From: Sphingomonadaceae bacterium
Lineage (GTDB): Bacteria > Pseudomonadota > Alphaproteobacteria > Sphingomonadales > Sphingomonadaceae
Reading direction: 5' to 3'
Assembly: GCA_030147805.1 (NCBI GenBank)
Contig: JASBUR010000049.1
Span: forward strand, 1-51,577
Length of the DNA stretch: 51,577 nt
Shown: positions 35,845 to 43,130 of the stretch, one piece after another
How positions within the stretch are numbered: the stretch's first letter is position 1
Layout: every line of letters starts with the position of its first letter
Notes under the pieces: generated by a model
Told to the model about the DNA's origin: nothing
Seen by the model: the letters and a program-made list of their open reading frames with translations, nothing else
Databases searched by the model: none
Made by a program: the position numbers and the translations under genes

Positions 35845-38607
35845 ATGAAGAAGCCGCTCGCACTGGGGAGCGCCCTCCTCGTCACCACGATGCTCGCAAG
35901 CCCCGCCTGGGCGCAGTCCGCCGCTGCCGCCCCGGCGCAGTCGGCGCCCGAGACCGCGCCGACGTCGACGGCGCCGCAGACCGACACTACGACGCCGGCC
36001 ACCGACGCGCCGCCGGCCGAGGCGTCGACCCCCGGACCCGAGGCGAGCGACAGCGTCGCGGCCGAGGAAGACGTCGACATCTCGACCACCGGCGGCACCG
36101 ACGCCGAGGAAATCGTCGTGCGCGGCCGCTTCATTCCCAACAGCATTCGCGCCACGCCCGCGGTCATCTCGGTGCTCTCGCCCGAGGACATCGCGCGCAC
36201 CGGCGAGGGTGACATCGCCGGCGCGCTCAGCCGCGTCCCCGGCCTCAGCCTGGTCAGCGGCGGCTTCGTCTACGTCCGCGGCCTCGGCGACCGCTACTCG
36301 CTGTCGCTGCTCAACGGCTCGCCGCTGCCGAGCCCCGAGCCGCTCCGCCGCGTCGTGCCGCTAGACATCTTCCCGACGTCGATCGTCGCTTCGGCGCTCG
36401 TCCAGAAAAGCTATTCGCCCAACTACCCCGGCGAATTCGGCGGTGGCGTGATCAACCTCACCACCGTCGCCACGCCCCGCGATCCCTTCTTCAGCGTCGG
36501 GGTCGGCGCCAGCGCCGATACCGAGACCACTGGTCAGCTCGGCTATACCTATTATGGCGGCGACCGCGACTGGCTCGGCTATGACGACGGCACGCGCAAG
36601 CTGCCGGCGGCGCTGCGCACCGCGGGCGTCAACGGCACCGACATCAACGACGTGTCGGTGATCACCGGCCTGTCGAACGCCTCGACGACGCTGCTCCAGC
36701 GCAACGACAACATCCCGGCGAACTTCTCGACCGACATCAGCGGCGGCACGAGCTGGGACATGGGCGACTATACGCTCGGCCTCGTCGCGGGTGCCGGGTA
36801 CAACAACAGCTGGCAGACGCGCGACGCGCTGCAGCAGTCGACGACCGACACCACGGGCACGGTCGAGCAGAATTTCCAGACCGTGCTCACCGACAACCGC
36901 GTGCTGGTGAACGGGCTCCTCGGCCTCGGCCTCAACGTCGACGACCACACCTTCCGCCTGACCAACGTCTACATTCACGATACGGTGAAGCAGGGCCGGC
37001 TGTCGTCGGGCTACGACACCGTCGCCTTCCAGCCGCCCGCGGCCGGCGAGCCCAATCCGCAGCTCCAGCAGAACACCTCGTTCTTCGAACGGCAGCTCTA
37101 CGATCTCCAGGGCGTCGCCGAGCTGAAGTTCGACAACGTCAGCCTCGACCTGCGCGGCACCTACGCCAAGACCAACCGCGATTCGCCGTACGAGCGCTAT
37201 TTCGGCTACGTCTACAACACTGCGATCGGCGACTATCAGAACCGCCTGACCGGCAGCGACACCGAGAGCGCGACCATCGCGTTCAGCGAGCTCGACGAGC
37301 GGATCTACGCCGGCGGCGCCGACCTCACCTACAAGCTGGCGACCGAGCGGCCGGTGAGCATCACCGTCGGCGGCGCCTGGAGCGATACCGATCGCACGTC
37401 GAGCCGCTATTTCTTCCGCTACCGCGGTACCGGCGGCGGCAACGTCAACGACACCGTCGCCCAGCTGCGCCCCGACTATCTGCTGTCGGACTTCACCATC
37501 CAGACCTACGGCATCACGCTCGATAACCAGTCGGCCTCGCAGGCCGCGGCGAGCTACGACGCCGGCCTCGAAGTCAAGGCGGGCTATGCGATGGCCGAGG
37601 CCGAAGTCGCCGACGGCCTGCGAATCTCGGGCGGTGTCCGCTACGAGGATGCCGACCAGTTCGTGACCGCCGGCACCTTCTCGCGCACGCTGGCCAACGA
37701 CTATTGGCTGCCGGCGCTGACGGTGACCTGGAACTTCGCCGAAGACCAGCAGCTGCGGCTGCACGGGTCGAAGACGATCGCCCGCCCGCAGTTCCGCGAG
37801 CTGGCGCCGCAGCTCTACCAGGACTTCACTTCGGACCGCGAGTTCATCGGTAATCCGTTCCTCGAGGACAGCCAGCTCTACAACGCCGAGGCGCGCTACG
37901 AGAACTTCCTCGGCCGCGACGAGCGGCTGACCGTCGCTGCCTTCTACAAGCGGATCGACAATCCGATCGAGGCGGTGGCCTTCTTCCAGCCGCCGTCGTC
38001 GCTGCAGACCGGCTTCTCGAACGCGCCCGAGGCGACGCTCTACGGCGCCGAGCTCGAGCTGCAGAAGTATTTCCCGCTCGATGGGCTGGGCGGGTCGTTC
38101 TTCGACACGCGCCGCCTGTTGGTCATCGCCAACTACACCTACTCAAAGTCCGAACTGAAGATCGGCGACGAGCTGGTGGTCAGCCCCATCGTCGGTTCGA
38201 CGCTGACCGCGACGCCGCTGCCCGCCAACCTGCTGTTCCAGGATGGCGCGCCGCTGGCTGGCCAGTCGGATCACATCGTCAACCTGCAGCTCGGTATCGA
38301 AGACACCGAGCGGCTGTCGCAGGCACTGCTGCTGGTGACTTTCGCCAGCGAACGCGTCACCAATCGCGGCCCGGTGTCGTCGGGCATCCGCCTGCCCGAC
38401 CTGATCGAAAAGCCCGGTCTGCGCCTCGACTTCGTGCTCCGCCAGGGCGTCCAGCTCGCCGGCAAGGAGGTCGAGCTGAAGTTCGAGGCGCGCAACCTGA
38501 CCGGCGAGAACTACCAGGAAGTCCAGGAGTTCGACACCGGCACGATCAACATCAACACCTACGATATCGGCCGCACCTTCTCGCTGAGCGCCGGCATCAA
38601 ATTCTGA
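35845..38607 (+). CDS. TonB-dependent outer-membrane receptor
   Basis: This 920-residue receptor has a signal peptide ending SPAWA, then about 55 residues rich in Pro, Ala, Thr, Glu and Asp, and a TonB box (EEIVVRG, about residues 92-98). The plug domain is FIPNSIRATPAVISVLSPED ... LSRVPGLSLV, VYVRGLGDRYSLSLLNG, the stretch PEPLRRVVPLDIFP, and GEFGGGVINLTT. The 22-strand barrel ends with a C-terminal phenylalanine (FSLSAGIKF). The GLGDRYS...RVVPLDIFP plug motif marks a distinct receptor subgroup for which I know no proven substrate; no siderophore synthesis or uptake genes are nearby. It has no strong ribosome site and may be coupled to the preceding lipoprotein gene. A terminator follows. 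Confidence 0.93.
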   Translation: MKKPLALGSALLVTTMLASPAWAQSAAAAPAQSAPETAPTSTAPQTDTTTPATDAPPAEASTPGPEASDSVAAEEDVDISTTGGTDAEEIVVRGRFIPNSIRATPAVISVLSPEDIARTGEGDIAGALSRVPGLSLVSGGFVYVRGLGDRYSLSLLNGSPLPSPEPLRRVVPLDIFPTSIVASALVQKSYSPNYPGEFGGGVINLTTVATPRDPFFSVGVGASADTETTGQLGYTYYGGDRDWLGYDDGTRKLPAALRTAGVNGTDINDVSVITGLSNASTTLLQRNDNIPANFSTDISGGTSWDMGDYTLGLVAGAGYNNSWQTRDALQQSTTDTTGTVEQNFQTVLTDNRVLVNGLLGLGLNVDDHTFRLTNVYIHDTVKQGRLSSGYDTVAFQPPAAGEPNPQLQQNTSFFERQLYDLQGVAELKFDNVSLDLRGTYAKTNRDSPYERYFGYVYNTAIGDYQNRLTGSDTESATIAFSELDERIYAGGADLTYKLATERPVSITVGGAWSDTDRTSSRYFFRYRGTGGGNVNDTVAQLRPDYLLSDFTIQTYGITLDNQSASQAAASYDAGLEVKAGYAMAEAEVADGLRISGGVRYEDADQFVTAGTFSRTLANDYWLPALTVTWNFAEDQQLRLHGSKTIARPQFRELAPQLYQDFTSDREFIGNPFLEDSQLYNAEARYENFLGRDERLTVAAFYKRIDNPIEAVAFFQPPSSLQTGFSNAPEATLYGAELELQKYFPLDGLGGSFFDTRRLLVIANYTYSKSELKIGDELVVSPIVGSTLTATPLPANLLFQDGAPLAGQSDHIVNLQLGIEDTERLSQALLLVTFASERVTNRGPVSSGIRLPDLIEKPGLRLDFVLRQGVQLAGKEVELKFEARNLTGENYQEVQEFDTGTININTYDIGRTFSLSAGIKF

Positions 38608-38627
38608 TCGGTTCCTCCCGCAACTGA

Positions 38628-38664
38628 AAGGGCCGCGCTTCCTTCGAAGTGCGGCCCTTCTTCT
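38628..38664 (+). terminator. intrinsic terminator after the TonB receptor gene
   Basis: AAGGGCCGCGCTT (38628-38640), loop CCTTCG, AAGTGCGGCCCTT (38647-38659) form a 13-pair stem with one G-U, followed by CTTCT. It ends the lipoprotein-receptor transcript. It also lies directly after the stop of the convergent oxygenase gene and may serve that strand less efficiently. Confidence 0.85.
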
Positions 38665-38665
38665 G

Positions 38666-39262
38666 TCAGCCCCAGCGTCGTTCGCGATACCATTTGGTAA
38701 TGACGTACTTCGTGCCGCGTCGCACCTTCATGCCGTGGTGGAGCGTGAAGGGGTTGGGGCGGCCCGACGCGTCGAGATTGTTCCAGGCGAGCAGCTTGCC
38801 GGTCTCCGGCTTGATGATCTTGTCGATGTGCTTGAAGCGCGTCGCGCCACCGTCGGCAGGCTCGTTGAGGTAGATCATCACCGTCCAGGTCCGCTGCCCC
38901 GATACGGCGCAATGCTGCTGGTAGCCGGCGCCGTCGGGCTCGAAATAATCGGTGTGCGCCTTGAATTCCTGGCCGACCGCATAGCGCTGCCCCTGCATCG
39001 ATTCGCCATGCGTCGGAGCGAGTCCGGCATAGGCGGCGATGCGCTGGTCGATCGCGGCGATCATCGGATCGTCGGACGGAAGATCGCAGGTTTCGCTGGT
39101 CCGGAAATAGGGATCGCCGTTGTGATCGACGAGATCCGACGGCCGCCGCTTGGCATCGATGCGCTCGATGATCGCCGCGCATTCCGCGGGCGTGAGGAAA
39201 TCCCGCCGGATCAGCAGGTCGAGCTTCCTGTTGGGAACGCGCTGTGCGCCTTCGAACGCCAT
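38666..39262 (-). CDS. 2-oxoglutarate/Fe(II) oxygenase, prolyl-4-hydroxylase-like
   Basis: This cytoplasmic-type protein of 198 residues has the P4Hc double-stranded beta-helix. The iron ligands are H103 and D105 in HTDYFEPDG and a C-terminal histidine near 175 (LHHGMKV). The 2-oxoglutarate-binding lysine is K185 (RRGTKYVITKWYRER). TWTVMIYLNEPADGGATRF is the usual core stretch. Relatives hydroxylate proline or other residues in proteins or peptides. It follows phoB by 23 bases on the same strand, so the two are probably cotranscribed. Confidence 0.85.
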   Translation of the reverse strand: MAFEGAQRVPNRKLDLLIRRDFLTPAECAAIIERIDAKRRPSDLVDHNGDPYFRTSETCDLPSDDPMIAAIDQRIAAYAGLAPTHGESMQGQRYAVGQEFKAHTDYFEPDGAGYQQHCAVSGQRTWTVMIYLNEPADGGATRFKHIDKIIKPETGKLLAWNNLDASGRPNPFTLHHGMKVRRGTKYVITKWYRERRWG

Positions 39263-39285
39263 GCCGGCGCTATAGCCGATTTTCC

Positions 39286-39993
39286 CTAGGCGGCGATATC
39301 ATGCGCGTCTCCGTCGAGCGCATAGCCCGCCGAGCGCACCGTCCGCACGACGTCGGGCAGCGTGTCGTTGACGTTGATTGCCTTCCTGAGCCGACGGATG
39401 TGCACGTCGACCGTGCGCTGCTCGACATAGACGTCGCGCCCCCATACCGCGTCGAGCAGCTGCTCGCGCGAAAACACCCGGCCGGGGTGCTCGAGGAAAT
39501 GCCGCAGCAGCCGGAACTCGGTCGGACCCAGCGGAATCGCCTGGCCGCCGCGCGTCACCTTGTGCGCCGCGGTGTCCATGCTGATGCCGGCATAGTCGAG
39601 CGTGCCGCCCGACAGCGCCGGGCGCAGGCGGCGCAGCACCGCGCGCACGCGCGCGACGAGCTCGCGCGGGCTGAACGGCTTGGTGAGATAGTCGTCGGCG
39701 CCGGTCTCAAGCCCGCGGATGCGGTCGGCCTCTTCGGCGCGCGCCGTCAGCATCAGGATCGGCAGGTTGGCGGTCGCGGGGGCGCGGCGCAGGCGCCGGC
39801 ATACCTCGATCCCCGACAGATTCTCGATCATCCAGTCGAGGATGACCACCGCCGGCTCATCCTCGCTCGCGAGGACGAGCGCTTCCTCGCCGTCGGGGGT
39901 GGTGACCACGTCGAAGCCGGCGGCCTCGAGATTATAGGTGACGAGCTCGACGAGGTTGGCGTCGTCTTCGACCAGCAGGACCTTCGGACGCAT
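39286..39993 (-). CDS. phoB: phosphate regulon response regulator PhoB
   Basis: The protein is an OmpR-family regulator of 235 residues. The receiver domain begins MRPKVLLVEDD with the phospho-acceptor D53 in ILDWMIENLSG, the PhoB-type WMxxxxG motif, and the conserved lysine is in DDYLTKPFSPRELVARV. The winged-helix output has LGPTEFRLLRHFLEHPGRVF and the recognition helix region DVYVEQRTVDVHIRRLRKAI, very typical of PhoB. AAGGAG precedes the ATG at 39993. No phoR, phoU or pst gene is in the window. A triple Pho-box-like repeat stands about 65 bases upstream, suggesting autoregulation. Confidence 0.9.
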   Translation of the reverse strand: MRPKVLLVEDDANLVELVTYNLEAAGFDVVTTPDGEEALVLASEDEPAVVILDWMIENLSGIEVCRRLRRAPATANLPILMLTARAEEADRIRGLETGADDYLTKPFSPRELVARVRAVLRRLRPALSGGTLDYAGISMDTAAHKVTRGGQAIPLGPTEFRLLRHFLEHPGRVFSREQLLDAVWGRDVYVEQRTVDVHIRRLRKAINVNDTLPDVVRTVRSAGYALDGDAHDIAA

Positions 39994-40057
39994 CGGCGGG
40001 CTCCTTCGCGGCACGGTGTGCCTTAGCCGCCGGTTAGCCGTCCGCCCTTGCGCCGAT

Positions 40058-40086
40058 GTGACAATGAGGTTCCAATTTTGTGACAG
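40058..40086 (-). promoter_or_regulatory. three-repeat Pho box upstream of phoB
   Basis: Read on the minus strand, CTGTCAC-AAAA-TTGGAAC-CTCA-TTGTCAC gives three seven-base units with exact 11-base spacing. The outer two match the PhoB half-site consensus CTGTCAT/C closely and the middle one weakly. It is 65 bases upstream of the phoB ATG, so phoB is probably autoregulated. Confidence 0.75.
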
Positions 40087-40145
40087 CGGGAGCCTGCCGA
40101 CTCGGGCGCGATCGGGGGCCGCGATTCGGGAGCGAAGCGGGCGTG

Positions 40146-40163
40146 ATGTAATAAAAATGTAAT
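40146..40163 (+). promoter_or_regulatory. Pho-box-like direct repeat ATGTAAT-AAAA-ATGTAAT
   Basis: Two identical ATGTAAT units are spaced by AAAA, giving the 11-base period of Pho boxes with the A-rich spacer typical of them. The unit keeps TGT and the following A of the CTGTCAT consensus. It stands in the gap between divergent phoB and the small TPR lipoprotein gene, about 100 bases before the latter. Confidence 0.55.
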
Positions 40164-40219
40164 AATAGAATCAGTGATTAAGCCTCTGAAAATGCGCAAA
40201 TCTTAAGCACTTTACGGAT

Positions 40220-40237
40220 GTGTCACACAGACGTAAC
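40220..40237 (+). promoter_or_regulatory. Pho-box-like repeat near the TPR lipoprotein gene
   Basis: GTGTCAC (40220-40226) and ACGTAAC (40231-40237) are spaced 11 bases apart. The first unit matches the PhoB half site well. It is 30 bases before the ATG at 40267, rather close for an activator site, so it may act on an unseen start point or be a secondary site. Confidence 0.5.
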
Positions 40238-40266
40238 ATTGCTCCACGATATAAGAGGATTTTGTC

Positions 40267-40647
40267 ATGCGCATCGCTCTCTTCGCACCGCTCACCCTGA
40301 TGGCGCTTTCGGCCTGCGCGTCGGGTGGCATGTCCACCGCCAGCCTGCCGGAATCGGGCTATGCACCGGGGTCGCTGGCATTCTCGGCAATCATGGATTC
40401 GGACTGGAAGCGCGCCGAACAGCAGCTCGCGGAATCGAGCGCGGCCGAGACCGACCCGGCGCGGCTCCTCAATCTGGCGCATGTCTATCGCAAGACCGGC
40501 CGCGAACTCGAAGCCAAGCAGCTTTACGAGGCGGTGCTGGCCGAGCGCGACATGACCGTCGAGCTGGCGAGCGGCGAAGCGGCTTCGGCGCACCAGCTGG
40601 CGCAGCGCGCGCTCGCGCAGCCGACCGGGGTCGCCGCGCTCCGCTAG
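40267..40647 (+). CDS. small TPR-containing lipoprotein
   Basis: The protein has 126 residues. A lipoprotein signal (MRIALFAPLTLMALSAC) is followed by about 15 Ser/Gly-rich residues, then helices with TPR spacing (LAFSAIMDSDWKRAEQQL; DPARLLNLAHVYRKTGRELEA; KQLYEAVLAERDMTVEL). AAGAGGA lies seven bases before the ATG. The upstream gap carries several Pho-box-like repeats, so it is a candidate phosphate-starvation gene. Its TAG stop is in the palindrome CTAG shared with the convergent ParA-like gene. It has no enzymatic motif and is probably a periplasmic or outer-membrane scaffold. Confidence 0.72.
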   Translation: MRIALFAPLTLMALSACASGGMSTASLPESGYAPGSLAFSAIMDSDWKRAEQQLAESSAAETDPARLLNLAHVYRKTGRELEAKQLYEAVLAERDMTVELASGEAASAHQLAQRALAQPTGVAALR

Positions 40648-41381
40648 TCGCGCGACGACTGCAGCGCGCGTTCGACGCGCGTCCACAGATCGCTGAATGC
40701 CCTGGCGGCCGCGCTGCCGGGTGCGCGGGCGGTGACCGGCTGCCCGTGCACCGCCATGCGTTCGATGTCGCTCGAATAGGGAATCGTCGGCCACTCGGGA
40801 CGCGACGCCACGGTGTCGCGGTGCAGGCTCTTGCGCCGGTCGACCATCGAGAACACCGGGAGGATCGGCAGCTTGCCGTCGCGTTGCGCTGCCACCTGGT
40901 CGACCACCATGGCATGAACGCGCAGCGACAGCGGCGACGGCAGCAACGGCAGCACCAGGAGGTCGACGGCGCGGAAGATCTGCTCGGACAGATCGGCCTG
41001 GCTCGGCGGACAGTCGAGTACGATGCGGTCGTAGCGTTCGCCCAGCGCGCGAAGCAGCTTCTTGAGGCGCCCCTTCTTGTCCTGCTCGGCGAGTTGCGTA
41101 TCGAGCCGGCGCAACGACGCATCGGCCGGCACCACGTCGAGGTTGGGCAGGTCGGTGCCGAGCGCCTGGTCGGCGATCTCGGCCTCCCTGGCGAAGATCC
41201 GCCGCGCGCTGAGCCCCGGTCTCGGCGCCAGCCGCAGCGCGAAGGTCGACGCGCCCTGCGCGTCGAGGTCCCAGAGCAGGGTGCGACGGGCAGACCGCGT
41301 CGCCGCCAGGTGCGCCAGATGCACGGCGATCGTGCTTTTTCCGACGCCGCCCTTGCCGCTGTAGATCGCGATCGCCTTCAT
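40644..41381 (-). CDS. orphan ParA/MinD-family ATPase
   Basis: This 245-residue P-loop ATPase has the deviant Walker A motif KGGVGKST (residues about 10-17), LLWDLDAQGAST as switch-like motif A', and Walker B IVLDCPPS. Proteins of this group position DNA or other cargo in the cell. No parB, partition site or plasmid gene is near, so the cargo is unknown; the P4 stretch LLVLPLLPSPLSL is hydrophobic as in relatives. The ATG at 41381 is chosen for conservation of the MKAIAIYSGKGG start; its ribosome site is weak. It shares its stop palindrome with the small lipoprotein gene. Confidence 0.85.
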   Translation of the reverse strand: MKAIAIYSGKGGVGKSTIAVHLAHLAATRSARRTLLWDLDAQGASTFALRLAPRPGLSARRIFAREAEIADQALGTDLPNLDVVPADASLRRLDTQLAEQDKKGRLKKLLRALGERYDRIVLDCPPSQADLSEQIFRAVDLLVLPLLPSPLSLRVHAMVVDQVAAQRDGKLPILPVFSMVDRRKSLHRDTVASRPEWPTIPYSSDIERMAVHGQPVTARAPGSAAARAFSDLWTRVERALQSSRD

Positions 41382-41529
41382 CGTCGCCGACCGTGCCGGG
41401 CGTCTGTTGCGGTTCGATGACAGCATAAGCGCGATGGGTCGCGCCCTCCGCGGGACGAGTCGACCTTGAGCAGGGAACGTCGCTGTGGTGCCTTAGGTTG
41501 GTTCACCGGGGCTTTACGAGGAGATTCAC

Positions 41530-42144
41530 ATGTTGAAGCCGATCGGCGCTGTTTGCGCCGCTTTTGCGATGTCGCTGTCGCTTCCCGCCGTCGCGCAGAC
41601 GACGGCGCCTGCTGCGCCAGCAGCCAATGCCACCACCTCCGCCACCGCCACGACCGCGGCGACGACACCGGTCGCCGGCGGTACCCTGATCGCGGTCGCG
41701 AAGGCAGACCCCGAGCTGTCGACCTTCGTCAAGCTGGCGACGGCGGCGAACCTCGACGAGACGCTGGCAGGGCAGGGGCCGCTGACCGTGCTCGCACCGT
41801 CGAACGCCGCCTTCGCCAAGCTGCCGGCCGCTCAGCTGGCCGATCTCGAGAAGCGCGAGAATGTCGCGCAGCTGCAGCAGGTGCTGATGTACCACATCAT
41901 CCCGGGCGCCGCCCCGTCGAGCGCCTTCAAGGGCACCAAGGGTGACGTGCCGAGCGCGACGCCCGCCAAGCTGATGGTCGACGGCACCGGCGATACGGTG
42001 ACGGTCAACGGCGCCGCGGTGACGCGCGCCGACGTGACGGCGTCGAACGGCGCAATCCATGTCATCGACGCGGTCCTGATGCCGCCGGCGGCGTCCGCCG
42101 CCGCAACCCCGACCGCCCCGACACCGGCGCCGTCGACGAACTAA
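41530..42144 (+). CDS. secreted fasciclin (FAS1) domain protein
   Basis: This 204-residue exported protein has a signal peptide (MLKPIGAVCAAFAMSLSLPAVA) and an Ala/Thr-rich linker, followed by one FAS1 domain (about 50-190) with the H1 motif LTVLAPSNAAFAKLP, YHIIPG and the final NGAIHVIDAVLMP; the tail is Pro/Ala/Thr-rich. FAS1 proteins mediate adhesion or stick to cell-surface polymers; in bacteria the function is often unknown. GAGGAG lies seven bases before the ATG. It stands alone on the plus strand. Confidence 0.9.
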   Translation: MLKPIGAVCAAFAMSLSLPAVAQTTAPAAPAANATTSATATTAATTPVAGGTLIAVAKADPELSTFVKLATAANLDETLAGQGPLTVLAPSNAAFAKLPAAQLADLEKRENVAQLQQVLMYHIIPGAAPSSAFKGTKGDVPSATPAKLMVDGTGDTVTVNGAAVTRADVTASNGAIHVIDAVLMPPAASAAATPTAPTPAPSTN

Positions 42145-42169
42145 CCGGCGCTCGCGCCGGCGAGAACTG

Positions 42170-42198
42170 CGGCCGGCCGGGCTCGTGCCGGCCGGCCG
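42170..42198. terminator. GC-rich hairpin between convergent genes
   Basis: CGGCCGGCCGG (42170-42180), loop GCTCGTG, CCGGCCGGCCG (42188-42198) is a perfect 11-pair stem between the fasciclin gene and the convergent transglycosylase gene. A smaller hairpin (CCGGCG...CGCCGG, 42145-42160) precedes it. The T content after the stem is modest (TTCGTCCGTCT), so termination is probable rather than certain. Confidence 0.65.
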
Positions 42199-42207
42199 TT
42201 CGTCCGT

Positions 42208-42879
42208 CTAGTCGCCCGGCGCGCCGGCGATCTGGATCAGCGCCGGGACGCTGACGGCCGCCTGCGACAGCCGCGCGAGAATCTTGGAGACATAATTCTG
42301 CGTCTCGGCGATGCGCGGGACGCCGCGCGCGCGCTCGACGCGCGCCGGCCCGGCATTGTAGGCGGCGAGTGCAAAGGCGAGATTGCCGTCGAAGCGGTCG
42401 AGCAACCGACGAAGATAGCGCGCGCCGCCATGGATGTTGGCCTCGGGGTCGCGCGGGTTGCGGACGCCGAGCATGCGCGCGGTCCCCGGCATCAGCTGCA
42501 TGACGCCGATGGCGCCGACGCGCGACACCACGTTCACGCGATAGCCCGATTCCTGGCGCGCCACCGCATCGATGAGCAGCGGACTGAGACCATATTTCTT
42601 GGCCGCGGCGAGCATCGGGCCGACCAGTCGCTTGGGAACATGGCGAAGGTCCGCAGCGGTGATCTCGACGGGGGCGGGAGTCGGTGCGATCGGTCCGCCG
42701 ATCGTCGGGCTCGACAGCGCGGCTTCGACGAGCAGCGCCCGGCGCTGCTCGGCGATCGCGCTTTCCTCCAGCGTCGGCCATCCCGATTTGCCGAGGTCGA
42801 CGACATTGGCCGAGGCCGAGCCCGAGAAAAGCGCTGCCCCGGCGAAGGCCGGCAGCATCATCGTGATAAGCTTATGCAA
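42208..42879 (-). CDS. soluble-type lytic transglycosylase (SLT domain)
   Basis: This 223-residue exported peptidoglycan lyase has a signal peptide ending GSASA, and an SLT goose-lysozyme-like domain at about 85-205. The catalytic glutamate is E110 in ARQESGYR; also seen are GVMQLMPGTARMLG, NIHGGARYLRRLL and FALAAYNAGPARV. Stand-alone SLT enzymes of this size often accompany secretion machines, but here the neighbours are a fasciclin protein and an MFS carrier. The start is a TTG at 42879 with GGGA upstream; ATG codons at 42861 or 42858 would remove the positive residues of the signal peptide. Confidence 0.88.
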   Translation of the reverse strand: MHKLITMMLPAFAGAALFSGSASANVVDLGKSGWPTLEESAIAEQRRALLVEAALSSPTIGGPIAPTPAPVEITAADLRHVPKRLVGPMLAAAKKYGLSPLLIDAVARQESGYRVNVVSRVGAIGVMQLMPGTARMLGVRNPRDPEANIHGGARYLRRLLDRFDGNLAFALAAYNAGPARVERARGVPRIAETQNYVSKILARLSQAAVSVPALIQIAGAPGD

Positions 42880-43130
42880 CTGGAAATCCCGCTCGACTGA
42901 ATAGCAACCACGTGGCCCGCCACAGAGGGTGCGATGCCGTCGGATCGGCTAGGGCGAGTAGCGGGGATATCGCAACCGCCGCGCCAATTAATAAAGGTAA
43001 CTCGAGCGATGGCCGCGATGAGTTGCAGGAACTAACCGAAACGACAGGTGACGAAGAAAATTATCGGGAACCGGGCGCGGCGATTCGATTTATTGGTGGC
43101 GGGCCGCGTTCGATCGCCTAGCATGCTGCG

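Noticed and set aside
34216..38607. One very long open frame running through the lipoprotein gene into the TonB receptor, as if a 1,463-residue fusion
   Set aside because: The first 1,600 bases read as Arg/His/Pro-rich nonsense in a different frame from the lipoprotein. The receptor has its own signal peptide starting at 35845, so the upstream part is only a GC-rich frame without stops.
40644..41381. Possible plasmid partition locus or integrated element because of a ParA-like gene
   Set aside because: No parB, replication gene, integrase or direct-repeat attachment site is near, and base composition matches the surroundings. Orphan chromosomal ParA-like genes are common.
42912..43121. 69-codon plus-strand frame upstream of the MFS gene
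   Set aside because: It has no ribosome site and no recognisable fold, its composition is unlike its neighbours, and it is more simply the untranslated leader of the MFS gene.
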